Below, one piece after another: positions 53,901 through 64,000 of a DNA stretch of 64,000 nucleotides. Numbering within the stretch: position 1 is the stretch's first letter; the number at the start of each line of letters is the position of its first letter. The stretch covers positions 496,001 through 560,000 of the forward strand of contig NC_084776.1 in the NCBI RefSeq assembly GCF_028858725.1, written 5' to 3'. A model generated the notes under the pieces. It was not told the DNA's origin. It made no database searches and saw nothing but the letters and a program-made list of their open reading frames with translations. The DNA comes from Colius striatus (Eukaryota > Chordata > Aves > Coliiformes > Coliidae). The translations under genes and the position numbers were made by a program.

Positions 53901-56900
53901 GCTTCTGTGAGCAGCGGCAATGCTAAACCACTGACTCACTGAGCTCCCTCCACCACCCCCTCCTGCCCAAACCAACCAAGTCCCTGCTTGCTCCCTATCT
54001 TACCTTGAGAGAGAACTGGTACATGAGGTTGATCTTGTTGAGGTCACTCAGGATGAAGTACAGCAGGGACGCTCGCTCTGCCGCTGGCCTGTAGTTCTCT
54101 CTAGCGACGTTAATTTGGACCTCGGTGACTTTTGCTTCTTTCACCTTGATGCACGTGAAGGTGGGTGTTACCCAGCATCCCAGCCTCCCGCTGCCCCTGC
54201 AGCACCAGCTCTGCAGCAGCTCGCTCACCTTTTCCTCAATTTCCATGGCCGTGCGCTTCGTTGTTTCCAGGTTCTCCACCAGCGCCGTGTCCCCCAGGAA
54301 GTTCCCCGTGGCAGCAGACAGCCGGGCGAGCAGGGAATCCTCCAGCTCCTTCAGCCTGATCTTGAACTCGTTCTGGCTCTTGGTGAGGTTTGCCTACAAC
54401 AGCAGAGCCCCGTGGAGACGCGTCATGCAAGAGCCCGCGGCGAGGCTCTGGCATCCATCGCTGTCTCACTAACGACCCGCGTGTGGCAGACCGTGGCCCA
54501 TCGACAGCTCTGCTCATCTGCTTTGTCTTCTGCCGGTTACAGACTCTCCCTTCACAAATGCAGCCCAGCAATTTGTAAATACACCTTGGTAGAGGCACCG
54601 AGGTACCTGTCAGCTGAGTTACGGGTCTCAGAACCCAGTCAAGCTTCTCGTGCTGTTGCTGCAGCGCTGATGTGGGAGGAGGGTGGACGTGGCCCCTGCT
54701 GGGACCCGCAGCCACCCGCACACGTGGCAGCTCTGAGCGGGGCTTGCTCAGCTCTCCATGAGCAGCAGCAGTGGCAGGGAGGCGGGATCTCGCTGCTCGC
54801 TGCCAGCAGAGCTCCTGCAGCTGCCCTGGGCCACGCGCTGCTGCCCACTCGCTGTGTTCCTACCTTCAGGGTCTCCAGGTCTGGCCGCTCTTTGGCCACC
54901 ACGGCAGCCAGGAGCTGGTCCTCCAGTCCCTCCCGGGTCACCAGGAAGTTGATGAGGGTGCACTGAGCCTGCACCTCTGGCTTGTAGTGAGGGTTGGAAT
55001 ACTTGGTGTGCAGAATCAGGCGGAAGTGCGGGTGATACTCCACTTCTTTATCTCCAATCCTAATGTATCTGTTCAGTTAATTGAACAAATTAACTTACCT
55101 ACTGGGCAGTAACTTGTCACAGGCAGAAGCCTGCAGCCTATGTGCTGACCCCAGATGCTTGAGGTGAGTTTCTCTGGTTGGGAAAAGTTGCAGCAAGGGC
55201 CAAACTGCTGAAAGAACCCATCAGGGCTGGGGTCTCAGTTTATCACACCCTATTGCAGATGCACAAGGGAACAGGCTCTTCTTAAACCACTAAATGACCT
55301 GGACTCTGCAGACCAGAACATTCTGAAATGTCACATCAATTACAAGTATCTTCACTGGGAAATACCCAGAGAAAAGCAGGGGATGTGGCCAGAGGCTCTC
55401 ATCTGCCTCCCTGAAGGATCATCAGAGGGGCAGCGTCATGCAAGGGGCATAAATGTGGGGGCTCAGAGCAGGTGAAGGTGCCTGGCAGCAGAGGATGGGC
55501 TGTGCTGACCTGCCCTTCTTGGTGGTGTTCCTGCCCAGGAGGTTGTCCAGCACCGGCTCCACCGTCTCACCGACATCCTCGATCAGCAGCGTCTGTCCTT
55601 CGGAAACCGCCCGCTCGATGGTCTCCAGGTAACTGCGGCCGAGAGGAGGGCGGTGCGGCACGGGCTGAGCAGAGGCTCCCGCAGAGCCTGTGGGTGCCCC
55701 GTGCCGCCGCTCCAGCCTGAGCCCACAGCCACCCCGCAGCCCCTGACCCACCTCCTCTGGCCCAGGCGGATGGCCTGCAGCTCCTCCTTGTACTTGTTCT
55801 TGATCCACTTGATGCCCTGGAGCTGAGCGTCCACCACCAGGGGCCAGCGCTGCGTGTTGCACAGGATGGTGGCATTCTCGGTGGACGTGCGGTCGCTGGG
55901 CAGACCCTGGTTGTTCCAGGCAGCCACGTCGGCCGTGTCTGTGAGGAGGCTGAGGGGGTCCAGCCCTGGCGTGGTGGGGATGGGCACCTGCCGGGCACAG
56001 GACGTTGGGTGCCCGGCTGGGAGGAGTGGGAGCCCCTCGGTGCACCCCGAGACAGGGCCTGTGGCCACTCACCGCCAGCCTGCCGAGGAAGGGGATCCAG
56101 TGCTTCTCCAGGAGCTCAGCCCTGTACTTCTTGGTGAAGTAGCCGAGGTAGGACACGAAGGCAGAGATCAGCAGCACATCTCCGCACAGGGTCTGCTCCT
56201 GCTCTCTCAGCATCTCCACTGACTCAGCCCAGCGCACGTTTTCGGATGCCAGCCCCCCGATGAGCCTGGGGGGAGCAGAGGGGATGGGGGCTGCAGTGGT
56301 GCCTCTGCAGGGCTGGGGGGACTTGGCCCTGATGCCCCAGAGCAGCCCAGCTGCCCTCAGGACTGTCCCACCTCTGCTGGGCTGCCCTTACCCGGGGTGC
56401 ACGGCTCCACGGCTGCATCCCCCCATTTCTAGCCCAGTCCATACCTGGGGTTTTTCTAACGTGGGGAGGATGTGGGGGGCTCTGATGCTTCCCTGACCGC
56501 TGTGTCACAGGGCAATGCCAGCGAGCAGCAGAGTCGCAGTGCTCCTGGAGCCGCTGTTTGCGTGGTACCTGTTTGCCAAGGTGATGACTCTGTTGGTCGC
56601 ATCAGCCTCCTGCTGACATTTGATTTTTTCAGCTGTAGCTTTCTCAAATTCTGCCGTGAGAGCTGCCAGGTTGTTATTCAGGTCCTTCGAAACACAACAC
56701 ATCCACAGTTGCCTCCCGCAGCCTGCAGGAGGCTGCCAGAGCAGGAGGGAGCTTTGCAGCAGCCCCTGGGCGCTGACACGGCTCCTGCTCTGGGCGGTTC
56801 TGGCCGTGTCCGTGTGCTGCGGGGAACACACTTACAGCAACTTTGTTCTTAATGCGACGGAGCTTGTCCTGCGCCTCGGCCAGCTCGGCGTTGGCCTCCT

Positions 56901-59900
56901 CCAGCGCCTGCCTCTTGGGCTCCACCTCGCAGTACACCTCGTAGAACCGGACGATGTTGAGGCACCAGGAGCACAGGCCTGCAGCGGCCGTGGACTTGGA
57001 CATGATGAACTCGGGATCGAAGGTGGGGTCGGAGCGGTAGGGCCTGGGGCAGGAGGAGACGCTGCGCCACGGCCCCGGCTGCGGTGGGCGGCAGTGGGGG
57101 AGAGCGGACGCCTGGGTCCTGCTCCTGCCCCCCATCCCCCTGCGCCTGCTGGGGAGGGCTGGAGGCGTCTGTGGACTCACTGGAACGCCTTGAGGCACGG
57201 CTCGGGGATGTGCTCCTTGTCAAACTTCTTCAAGCTGTCAAGGAAAGTGTCTACTTTCCCCATCATGACTTTTGCTGCCTTCCAGCTCTTATCCTTCGGT
57301 ATCTTGCCCTTGGGCGCCGTCAGGACCATCACAGCTGCTGTCACGTTCACCACCGCCTGCGGCGGGGACCCGAAGGACTTCAGCTCTGTCAGGTTGTTCT
57401 GGGAAGGTACCAGGGGGACACTGAGCATCACTCCAGCACCACCCAGGGACCCGCCTCCCACTGAGGCGTTGCCCACCTTGTTGAGTGTGTCGAGGGCCTC
57501 CTGGGCAGCCACGAGTGCCGGCTCTGCTTTCGCCAGGTCAGTCTCACAGGCTCGCTGCTTCTCAGCCACGTTCTGGGGAGGTGAGGGCACAGGACAGCGT
57601 GAGCAGCCAGAGCTGACAGAGCTTGTGCTGCCCCATCCCGTGTTGGACCCTGGCACACCAGGCACCAGCTCAGCACCACACACCTTGTTGATGGCCTCGA
57701 CCTTCATCTCTTCCTCATCAGCGATGGCTTTCTCCTTGCTGACCTTCTCCGTCTCGACACCCACCACGTGGATCAGTTTATCTGCATCCTCGTTCTTCTG
57801 CTTCAGCTCTGCCTCCTGGACCGCCAGCTTGGCTTTCAGGTCATCCACCTTGATGGGAGTAGAAACGGGACAGATCAGAGGGCTGGCCCTGCCAAGCCCT
57901 GCCCAGCCTCACAGCGGTGGCTCGGCCTGGCTTGGGGCCCTCACGGCCACCCTGACCATAAGTGATGCTGCAGACAGGCACCTGTGACGTTGTGCTCTGC
58001 AGCTTTGTCAGCCCCTTCTCCAGCCTCTCGATCTTGGCAGTGAGCTCGCTCCGTTTCTTCGACAGCAGGTTTTGGTAAAGCTTTATCTGCTCCAGGAAGG
58101 TCTTTGGTGTGGTGTAATTGTAGCGTCTCTCTGTGGCCAGGTAGGTCTTGGACATCTCCTTAACGCTCATGTGGACGTAGGACATGAACTGGCTGATGGA
58201 GACCTTGACCTGGGGCTGCACCAGGAGCACACACAGTGAGATGTTCTGCCAGGAGCAGGCTGAGCCACGGCACGCCCTGACCCGGGGTCCCAGCTCACCT
58301 CGATGTCCCCCGTTTCCTCCAGGAACCTGCTGCTGACGGACACCAGCGCGTCCTCCGGCCACTCGTGGAACCAGTCGATGGCCGTGCAGTTGACCACAGC
58401 TGGGAACCTCCGTGCCCGCACCCGCAGGGTTGAGCCCACGGGGGAGAAGCAGAGGATGACCTGGGGCAGAGTGATGCCTCCGTCACCGTGGGTGCTCTGA
58501 GGGACAGCAGGGCTTTGCCTCCCACCACTGACTCCATTTCCCCGTACACAGGAGCTGGTCTGTGACTGTGCTCTCTGCGCCTCTCAGCGGGGCTGGGCCA
58601 GCACCCATGGGCTCTGGCACTGTGTGTGTGTCAGTGCACAGCCCAGCACCCGCTCACAGCTGTGGAGGCGGCTCAGCACCCTCTGTCCCATGGCAGAGAA
58701 ATGTGTGGGTGTGAAGAGCTGCACTGGTGGCTGGGGAACCTTTGAAAACACCTTTTGCCCAAACCCATCACTGTGTAATGAACCCACAGGTTTGTGTGTC
58801 CTGTCTGCAAGGAGGTTTTGGCTTGGGGAAGCACCGACCCCCCGAGCGAGCGCCCACCTTTAACTGCCGCCTGACTTTTTCTATGAACAATTTCCAGCAG
58901 TTTTCCCTTGTGTCTTGCAGCCCAAGGAACTTCACTTGGGGCCTCATGGCACTGATAATGCTTTCCAGGTCATCATCCTGAAAGAGCCCTGGCACCTCCC
59001 CAGATGCCAAGAAGTCATTGATTAGGACCAGGAACGATTCGTCAGCAACTTGGGAGTCTGTCATCAGGAACACGGTGGGGATGTTCTTCACGGCTGCCTT
59101 CATGTACTGGGAGGCAAGGTCCAGCTGGAGCAGGAGAGGAACTGTCACCCATCTCTTCTCAACCTCCCAAGCTGCTCTCCAAAGTGGCTGGTTCAGCTCA
59201 GCCTGGTGTCCCTGGGCCGCCCAGAGCCAGGAGATGCCTTTGGGAAGGTGCCATGGGCTGCCTGCACCACTCCTGCCCATCCCTGGCCAGGGAAACACCA
59301 CAGCCTCTTGGGACAGGACTTGTGGGTGTTTGGAAGGCCCCTTTGAGCAGATCACAGAGTGACGAGAGGAGAGCAGAGCCCTGCACACCCGCCCTGGCCC
59401 CGGAGCCACCTCAGGGCTCAGCCCTGCTCCATGTTTGCAGGATCTCTCCTGGGAGCTGGAAGCTGCTCTCACCTTCAGGTCTGGGATGCCATAGCCTTTC
59501 CTCAGAGTAATCTGAAACACGTCCAGACTGCTGATGTAGGCTGCCAGCCGCGCCAGGCTCTGCTTCCCACTGCCTCCCACCCCCACCAGCAGCGCGTTGC
59601 CCCGGGGGGACTCCAAGATACGACTGATTCTGCAAATGTGAGACACGGCATCTTCAAAGAGCACCTGAGGAAAACAGGAGGGGAGGGTTTGAGAGTCCAG
59701 ATCACAGCAGGAAAAGCAGCAAACAGACCCGAGTGAGAGCAAAGCAGCAGCATGTCTGAGGTGCCCTGGCGCAGAGCTGCCTGCGGTGGCACTCACCAGG
59801 TTCATGGCTGCGTTCATCTCGTTGTAGCTGTCCAAGGCATCCACCAGCAGTTTGTTCAGAGCCGGCCAGCTCGGCACTGGCAGGTACTTGGGGTCCCCCA

Positions 59901-62900
59901 TGCCCTGGGCAAAGTGGCAGTAGATGTTGGGCTTGGCAAACACCACATCTTTGCTGAGATCCTGGGGAAGGCAACGGCAGACACGGGGCTCAGCTGTGGG
60001 GCTCAGCCATGGGGCAGCGCTGCCCGTGCCCCACTGAGCCTGTGCTGGCAGCTCTGGGCACTGCCTCCTGTTACAGCACAACTTACATCAAAGAACTTCC
60101 TGCAGGTGTCTGCCAACATCTTCCCAAAGCTTTTCTGATCCTTTTCATCAACGAGTTTGTCTCCGTACACCCGCTCGGCTTCGTGCAGCCAGAGACGCAC
60201 CAAGTCCATGGGACTCTTCAGGCATTCGGGGGTGGAGAACAGCAGCCCCTGACAAACACACGGACCCCTTAGTCCTCGGGGGTTATTTTACTGCTACTCA
60301 GAGCTGAGTTTAAAGGCTGCCCTTAGAAGAGGTTGTGGTATGCTGCCAGGATGCTTGATGAAAGAAGGAAAGGAATGGGGCCTATTAGAGGAAACAGCCC
60401 TCCCAGTACCTGGAAGATGCTGGAGAGGTCCCGGAGGTTGAAGAGGTAGTGGAACTTGATGGCTGTTGGCAAGAAGGTGGAGGCGACTGTCTGGTGGAGG
60501 GCTGTTGGCAGGAGACAGGGGTGAGTGGGTGGGCAGGTCCCAGAGCCCACAGTGGTCCCAGGGCTGGGCTCATGCTCCCCTCCATGAGCTGGGCAGTCAG
60601 GACAAGCCCCAGGTTTTAGCCTGTCGATTTCTAGGGCCAGGACACCGAGTTTGGAACATGAGTAGGAGACAGAGAAGAACTGAGGCTGATTTGGTGTGGT
60701 GCTGTGGTGCGGAAGGGCAGGGGGCTTGCAGGGTGGTTGGGTTTGCTGGTGGTGTGGGTGCATCCCCGGGGCTGATGCCAGCATGGCAGGGGCTCACCCA
60801 GTGCTGCTGCTACCAGCTGGGGCTGCAGGTTCTGGACAGCCGTGGGCATCCGCTGCAGGGCCAGGTGCTGAGCCAGGATGGTGCTGTACACGGTCAGCAG
60901 AGCCTCCTGCCCGGGGAAGCTCACGGCGAACACACAGAAGTGGCGCTGGGGCGAGGGGCAACTGTTTAGGTGGGAGCTGTGCCCCAGGGGGACTGCAACA
61001 TCCCTCCCACATCCCATCCCACACCCGGTCCCGTGTACCTGCAGCCTGGAGTCGATGGTGAAGGACCCCGCAGTCGGGTTCATGCAGGCCACATACTGGC
61101 AGTTTTGAATGTCCTTCAGAGTCAGTTTGTTCCTGTCGTACCTGCACAGGGACAGGCACTGTGACACTTTCCCTGGGGATGGCCCCGCAGCTGTGGCCAC
61201 TGGCCAGGCTCTCACCAGTGGCCGTGGTCCATGTGCTGCCGGATGAGCGTGTGCGGTGCCACCGTGCCATACTTGTCCACCTCTGGCATGTTCATGTCAT
61301 CGATGAAGTAGATGAGCCTCTTGGTCCCGGGTGGGCCGTAGTTCCTCCCGGATTTCTTCTCCAGGGGCTTCTCAAGGACAGCTGCAGTGAGAGGAGCGGG
61401 TGGGCAGTGGGGCAGCGCCGTGGGGCCGCGTGGCACAGCCCAGCATGGGGCTGGCTGCCGGCTCGGGGCAGCCTTACCCTGCAGCATGGCCGAGGTGGTG
61501 TAGAAGTTAAAGGGCACGGACTGCACGAGGTACTCGTCTGTGCTGAGCGCTTCCAGCTTGTCCCGCATCAGGACCGACTTCCCCGTGCCCGTGTTCCCCA
61601 CCAGCATCACCGGGCGCTGCTTCGCCATCAGCAGGTCCATGAAGTAGCGGATGCAGATGGTCTCGGTTGTGTGCACCACGGAGGCCTGGGGACAGGGGCC
61701 ATCAGTCCCAGGGCTGCCTCAGGGCACGGGGCAGGAGCTTTGCCCTTCCCACAGTGCCCAGGGCGCTGACGGGCGCTGTGCTCCCTCCGTACAGACCTGC
61801 TCCCTCTCTAAAGCAAAACTCCTCACGTGCTTGGTTTTCTAAAGACTTTCTGACCAAAACTAAGAGCTGTTGGGAAAACACGTTGCTGACCTAGAACAGC
61901 AGAGCACCATTCCTGAAGCTGCCCAAGTGCCTTTGCTCAGCCAATGCACCCTCAGGGGAGCATTTCAAGACAGACACGTAAAGGTTTAAAGTACAGTTTT
62001 GCATTCAAGCAATAGTTACATTAGTTGTACATATCATTAGTGTGTACACATTGTATATGTTATATATATCATAGATATCATTATATACCACACAGATATT
62101 AGATATGGTATATATAGTATGTATGTACTATATATATAGAGAGGGAATATGCACGTGGAGAGTACACACATGTATGTATGTGTGTATAAATGTGTTTTAT
62201 ATCATCTATCTACATGTAAAATATTATTTTATGAGAATCTGTGGAGCCAGTGTTGCCCAGGGACAGACCACGGGGTAATCAATAAGCCACAGAGACACGG
62301 GAGCTTGTGGGAAGTACCTGTAAAGGGACTTCGGGATCCAGGGTGAACTTTGGCACTTTTTCAGTCCAGGGCATGAATTTCTTTGTTACCGGATCAATGA
62401 AATAATCAAAAATTGTCCCCGTGGAAGGAAACTTGACGGTTTTAAACTCATTCACCCACCACTTGCTGAACTCCAGGCGGTAATCCATGAGCTGGGAGGA
62501 AACAAACAGAAAATCTCAGCAGCTGGCCAATGTTCTGGCTTTAGCATTCCCTGGATGGGGAGATTTCCCAGGGATGAAGCTGGGCAGGAGCTGTACCTGG
62601 TCCCGGAACATGGCCCCTCCGAAGGCCCAGGTGCAAGCGAAGACGAAATAGAGCTCATAGAGCTCCCGGGGCGAGTCTGGCGGGACGGTCTGCGGCGTCA
62701 GGAGGCACTCCAGCAGGTACAGCACCATCTGGATAACTGACACCTCAGGGACCGGCGTGATCTTCTTGAATCCAGACTTGAGCTTCTCTAGGCACACCGG
62801 CAGGTACTTGTCAAAAAGGATCATCAAATTGGCCTTCTCAGACTGCACTGTCCTTGTCTCGATCCAGCTGGTCACAATGCTGCGGGAGAGATGGGCAGGG

Positions 62901-64000
62901 CTGTGGGTGAGCGTGTGGGGGCAGTGCCCATCCCGTCCCGTCCCATCCCGTCCCGTCCTGTCCCCTCCTGTCCCGTCCCATCCCGTCCCGTCCCCTCCCG
63001 TCCCATCCCATCCCGTTCCCCCGAGCTCACGGGTTCCAGCCCAGGTCCGTGGGGTTGATGTAGAGGATCCCTGCCCGGGACACGGTGGCCGGCGTGGCCG
63101 TCCGCAGGTGGCTGATCTCGAAGAGGAGCCGCATGGAGTTGTTGAGAGGGATGCGCTCGTTGCTGGCCAAGGTGAGGACCTGGGGAGAGCAGCCTGTCGT
63201 GGGGCGATGCCCTGGCCCTGGGGATCATCCCGAGCAAGCAGACCTCCCAGGATATGGTGGCACTGACCTTATTGTCATCCATGACTGTGTTCAGCGACTC
63301 GATCCACATGGGGTCAATGTCTCCATCGAGGATGATCCACTTGGGCCCCTCATGTGTGATGTTGGCCAGATCACGCATCATTGAGGAGAACAGACCTGCC
63401 CCAAAGACAGACACGTCCTTTGCAGCTCTTTCCACACACAGCACGTTTGCTGAGGGACGGGTGGGACTCTGAAACACTCTCCTCCTCCCTTACAACTCCA
63501 GCAAAAAGCCCCAAGGAAAGGTCCTCCCGTTCCTGCCACGGCATCACAGGTGTTTATGGCTTCACATTTTATGAAGGCATTTGCCTGTGCACAGGGGCTG
63601 CTGGAGGAAGGTTTGTGCCAGGTCCCACCTGGAGTAGGCAGCTGCTCAGGTGTCTCACCGTCCTTCCACTCTCGCGTGGCTGGATGAATAACCCCAAACA
63701 GCTCATCGCAGGTCACAGCCTTGGGGTCAAGGTCCACAGTGACCGGCTGCCGCTTCAAGCTCTGGTAGGTCTTGTTGAGTGACCTCAGCACCTACACAGA
63801 GGGGAACTGTGAGCCGTGGAGCTGCTCCCATGAGGGACCCGTGGCCTCAGGGAGTGTTTGGCTACTACCTGGGACTTGCCACAGCCAGTGTTGCCGATGA
63901 CAAAGACCGAGTGTCTCACTCGCAGCAGCTCCTCCAGCTGCACCACCTTCAGCACAAAGCTCTCCTCCGGCTGCAGCTTCAGCTCCAGAATGGACTGCTT
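47651..64000 (-). CDS. DNAH17: Dynein axonemal heavy chain 17, C-terminal half, 41 exons (partial)
   Basis: Forty-one exons on the minus strand add up to 7107 bases (2368 residues plus stop), an unbroken frame from the AAA2 P-loop exon at the window edge to the stop at 47651. A full axonemal heavy chain has roughly 4400-4500 residues, so the tail, linker and AAA1 lie beyond 64000. The protein is an ATP-driven motor of the outer dynein arm of motile axonemes; human DNAH17 is mainly a sperm-flagellum beta-type chain. P-loops are visible for AAA2 (GNTGCGKS), AAA3 (GNTGTGKS) and AAA4 (GVGGSGKQ), followed by the stalk and microtubule-binding domain, AAA5, AAA6 and the C-terminal domain ending AAVALLLQN. 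Assignment to DNAH17 rather than DNAH9/DNAH11 rests on the SOCS3-PGS1 synteny and on close agreement with remembered human DNAH17 segments. All introns are GT-AG except one GC-AG. Exon coordinates are in the domain entries below. Confidence 0.96.
51440..53866 (-). CDS. DNAH17: DNAH17 exons for AAA6
   Basis: Exons in transcript order: 53696-53866, 53482-53604, 52931-53124, 52702-52850, 52474-52601, 52122-52349, 51440-51631. Recognisable segments are [94 protein letters not shown] and [20 protein letters not shown], all hallmarks of the AAA6 region of axonemal heavy chains. AAA6 does not bind nucleotide. Confidence 0.95.
54004..55987 (-). CDS. DNAH17: DNAH17 exons for AAA5 and strut
   Basis: Exons in transcript order: 55752-55987, 55510-55632, 54864-55068, 54229-54393, 54004-54144. 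They carry the AAA5 core ([53 protein letters not shown]) and then the antiparallel strut/buttress helices ([51 protein letters not shown]). AAA5 in dyneins lacks a functional P-loop, consistent with what is seen. Confidence 0.94.
56073..58209 (-). CDS. DNAH17: DNAH17 exons for stalk and microtubule-binding domain
   Basis: Exons in transcript order: 57982-58209, 57684-57848, 57477-57572, 57181-57398, 56836-57043, 56569-56684, 56073-56265. The first three encode the outgoing coiled coil CC1 with clear heptads ([30 protein letters not shown]). The exons 57181-57398 and 56836-57043 hold the microtubule-binding domain ([29 protein letters not shown]). CC2 returns through [14 protein letters not shown] and [10 protein letters not shown], then AAA5 begins with [13 protein letters not shown]. 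This is the part that grips the microtubule and relays its state to the ring. Confidence 0.95.
58299..59664 (-). CDS. DNAH17: DNAH17 exons for AAA4
   Basis: Exons in transcript order: 59473-59664, 58858-59124, 58299-58460. Walker A is GVGGSGKQS in the first exon and the Walker B-like [11 protein letters not shown] in the second. The third ([27 protein letters not shown]) is the AAA4 C-terminal part leading into the stalk. No damaging change is seen. Confidence 0.95.
59797..61685 (-). CDS. DNAH17: DNAH17 exons for AAA3
   Basis: Exons in transcript order: 61478-61685, 61216-61381, 61039-61141, 60798-60945, 60410-60501, 60087-60248, 59797-59961. Walker A GNTGTGKS is in the first, Walker [18 protein letters not shown] in the second, the sensor-I-type region [13 protein letters not shown] in the third, and [12 protein letters not shown] follows. 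The last exons carry [11 protein letters not shown] and the small-subdomain helices ([17 protein letters not shown]). AAA3 is a regulatory ATPase site that gates AAA1 in dyneins; both catalytic motifs look intact here. Confidence 0.95.
61985..62240. repeat. AT-rich, alternating TATA/GTAT simple repeat in a DNAH17 intron
   Basis: About 250 bases dominated by TATATA, GTATGTAT and GTGTA runs, an abrupt departure from the GC-rich surroundings. It lies in the intron between exons 61478-61685 and 62318-62491. Likely length-polymorphic and prone to unwinding or cruciform formation. Confidence 0.9.
62318..64000 (-). CDS. DNAH17: DNAH17 exons for AAA2 and the AAA2-AAA3 linker
   Basis: Exons in transcript order: 63869-64000 (continues beyond the window), 63659-63791, 63268-63395, 63031-63179, 62597-62879, 62318-62491. 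The first holds the Walker [10 protein letters not shown]; 63268-63395 holds the Walker B-like [10 protein letters not shown]; 63031-63179 has [10 protein letters not shown] and ends in LGWNP, the sensor-type segment common to heavy chains. The last two exons encode the helical stretch between AAA2 and AAA3 ([19 protein letters not shown]). In dyneins AAA2 binds nucleotide but is generally thought not to hydrolyse it. Confidence 0.95.
62926..63016. repeat. (CCCGT/CCCAT)n pentamer repeat beside a DNAH17 splice donor
   Basis: About 90 bases of tandem CCCGT/CCCAT-type pentamers on the plus strand. On the transcribed RNA strand this reads as GGGAC/GGGAT repeats, so GGG triplets are spaced by two bases. 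The array begins about 13 bases inside the intron that follows exon 63031-63179. Confidence 0.92.

Noticed and set aside
1-64000. Endogenous retrovirus, LTR or other virus-like elements, and CRISPR arrays
   Set aside because: No LTR pair, primer-binding site, gag/pol-like segment or regularly spaced direct-repeat array was seen; none is expected to have been missed if near full length, but short solo fragments could be.

Overview
This is vertebrate nuclear DNA, almost certainly from a bird. The evidence is a CR1 LINE with a typical avian 3' end, very few other interspersed repeats, short GC-rich introns and many CpG islands, as on avian microchromosomes. Gene order matches the SYNGR2-TK1-AFMID-THA1-SOCS3-PGS1-DNAH17 block (human 17q25.3; chicken chromosome 18 from memory). 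The exact species cannot be read from the sequence alone. Gene models were built by hand from conserved protein segments and splice signals; for every multi-exon gene the exon phases agree and the reading frame closes.

Layout: (1) 1-3226, SYNGR2 (+), a four-exon tetraspan vesicle protein behind a CpG-island promoter. (2) 3542-6106, TK1 (-), seven exons, tail-to-tail with SYNGR2. (3) 6107-6540, a bidirectional TK1/AFMID promoter with seven CCAAT boxes in one orientation and an E2F-like site. (4) 6541-9091, AFMID (+), eleven exons, kynurenine formamidase. (5) 9607-13151, THA1 (-), seven exons, an apparently intact PLP-dependent threonine aldolase whose human counterpart is a pseudogene. (6) 13.2-27.2 kb, about 14 kb with no recognisable gene but several CpG islands and AT-rich islets that look like regulatory elements. 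(7) 27.18-29.4 kb, SOCS3 (-), with an uncoded first exon and a promoter carrying the STAT/TATA arrangement known from mammals. (8) 31125-46136, PGS1 (+), nine exons, with a CR1 fragment in intron 1. (9) 47538-64000, DNAH17 (-), 41 exons from AAA2 to the stop codon; the 5' half of the gene lies beyond the window.

The genes are not one pathway. They include nucleotide salvage (TK1), tryptophan catabolism (AFMID), threonine/glycine metabolism (THA1), cardiolipin precursor synthesis (PGS1), cytokine feedback (SOCS3), vesicle traffic (SYNGR2) and an outer-arm axonemal motor (DNAH17). What links them is chromosomal layout: alternating convergent and divergent pairs. I found no undescribed biological system. 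The most useful leads are the CCAAT array, the orphan regulatory islands in the THA1-SOCS3 gap, the absence of BIRC5 and TMEM235 from the interval where human has them, a GC-AG intron and an intronic G-run tract in DNAH17, and an overlapping upstream ORF in PGS1.
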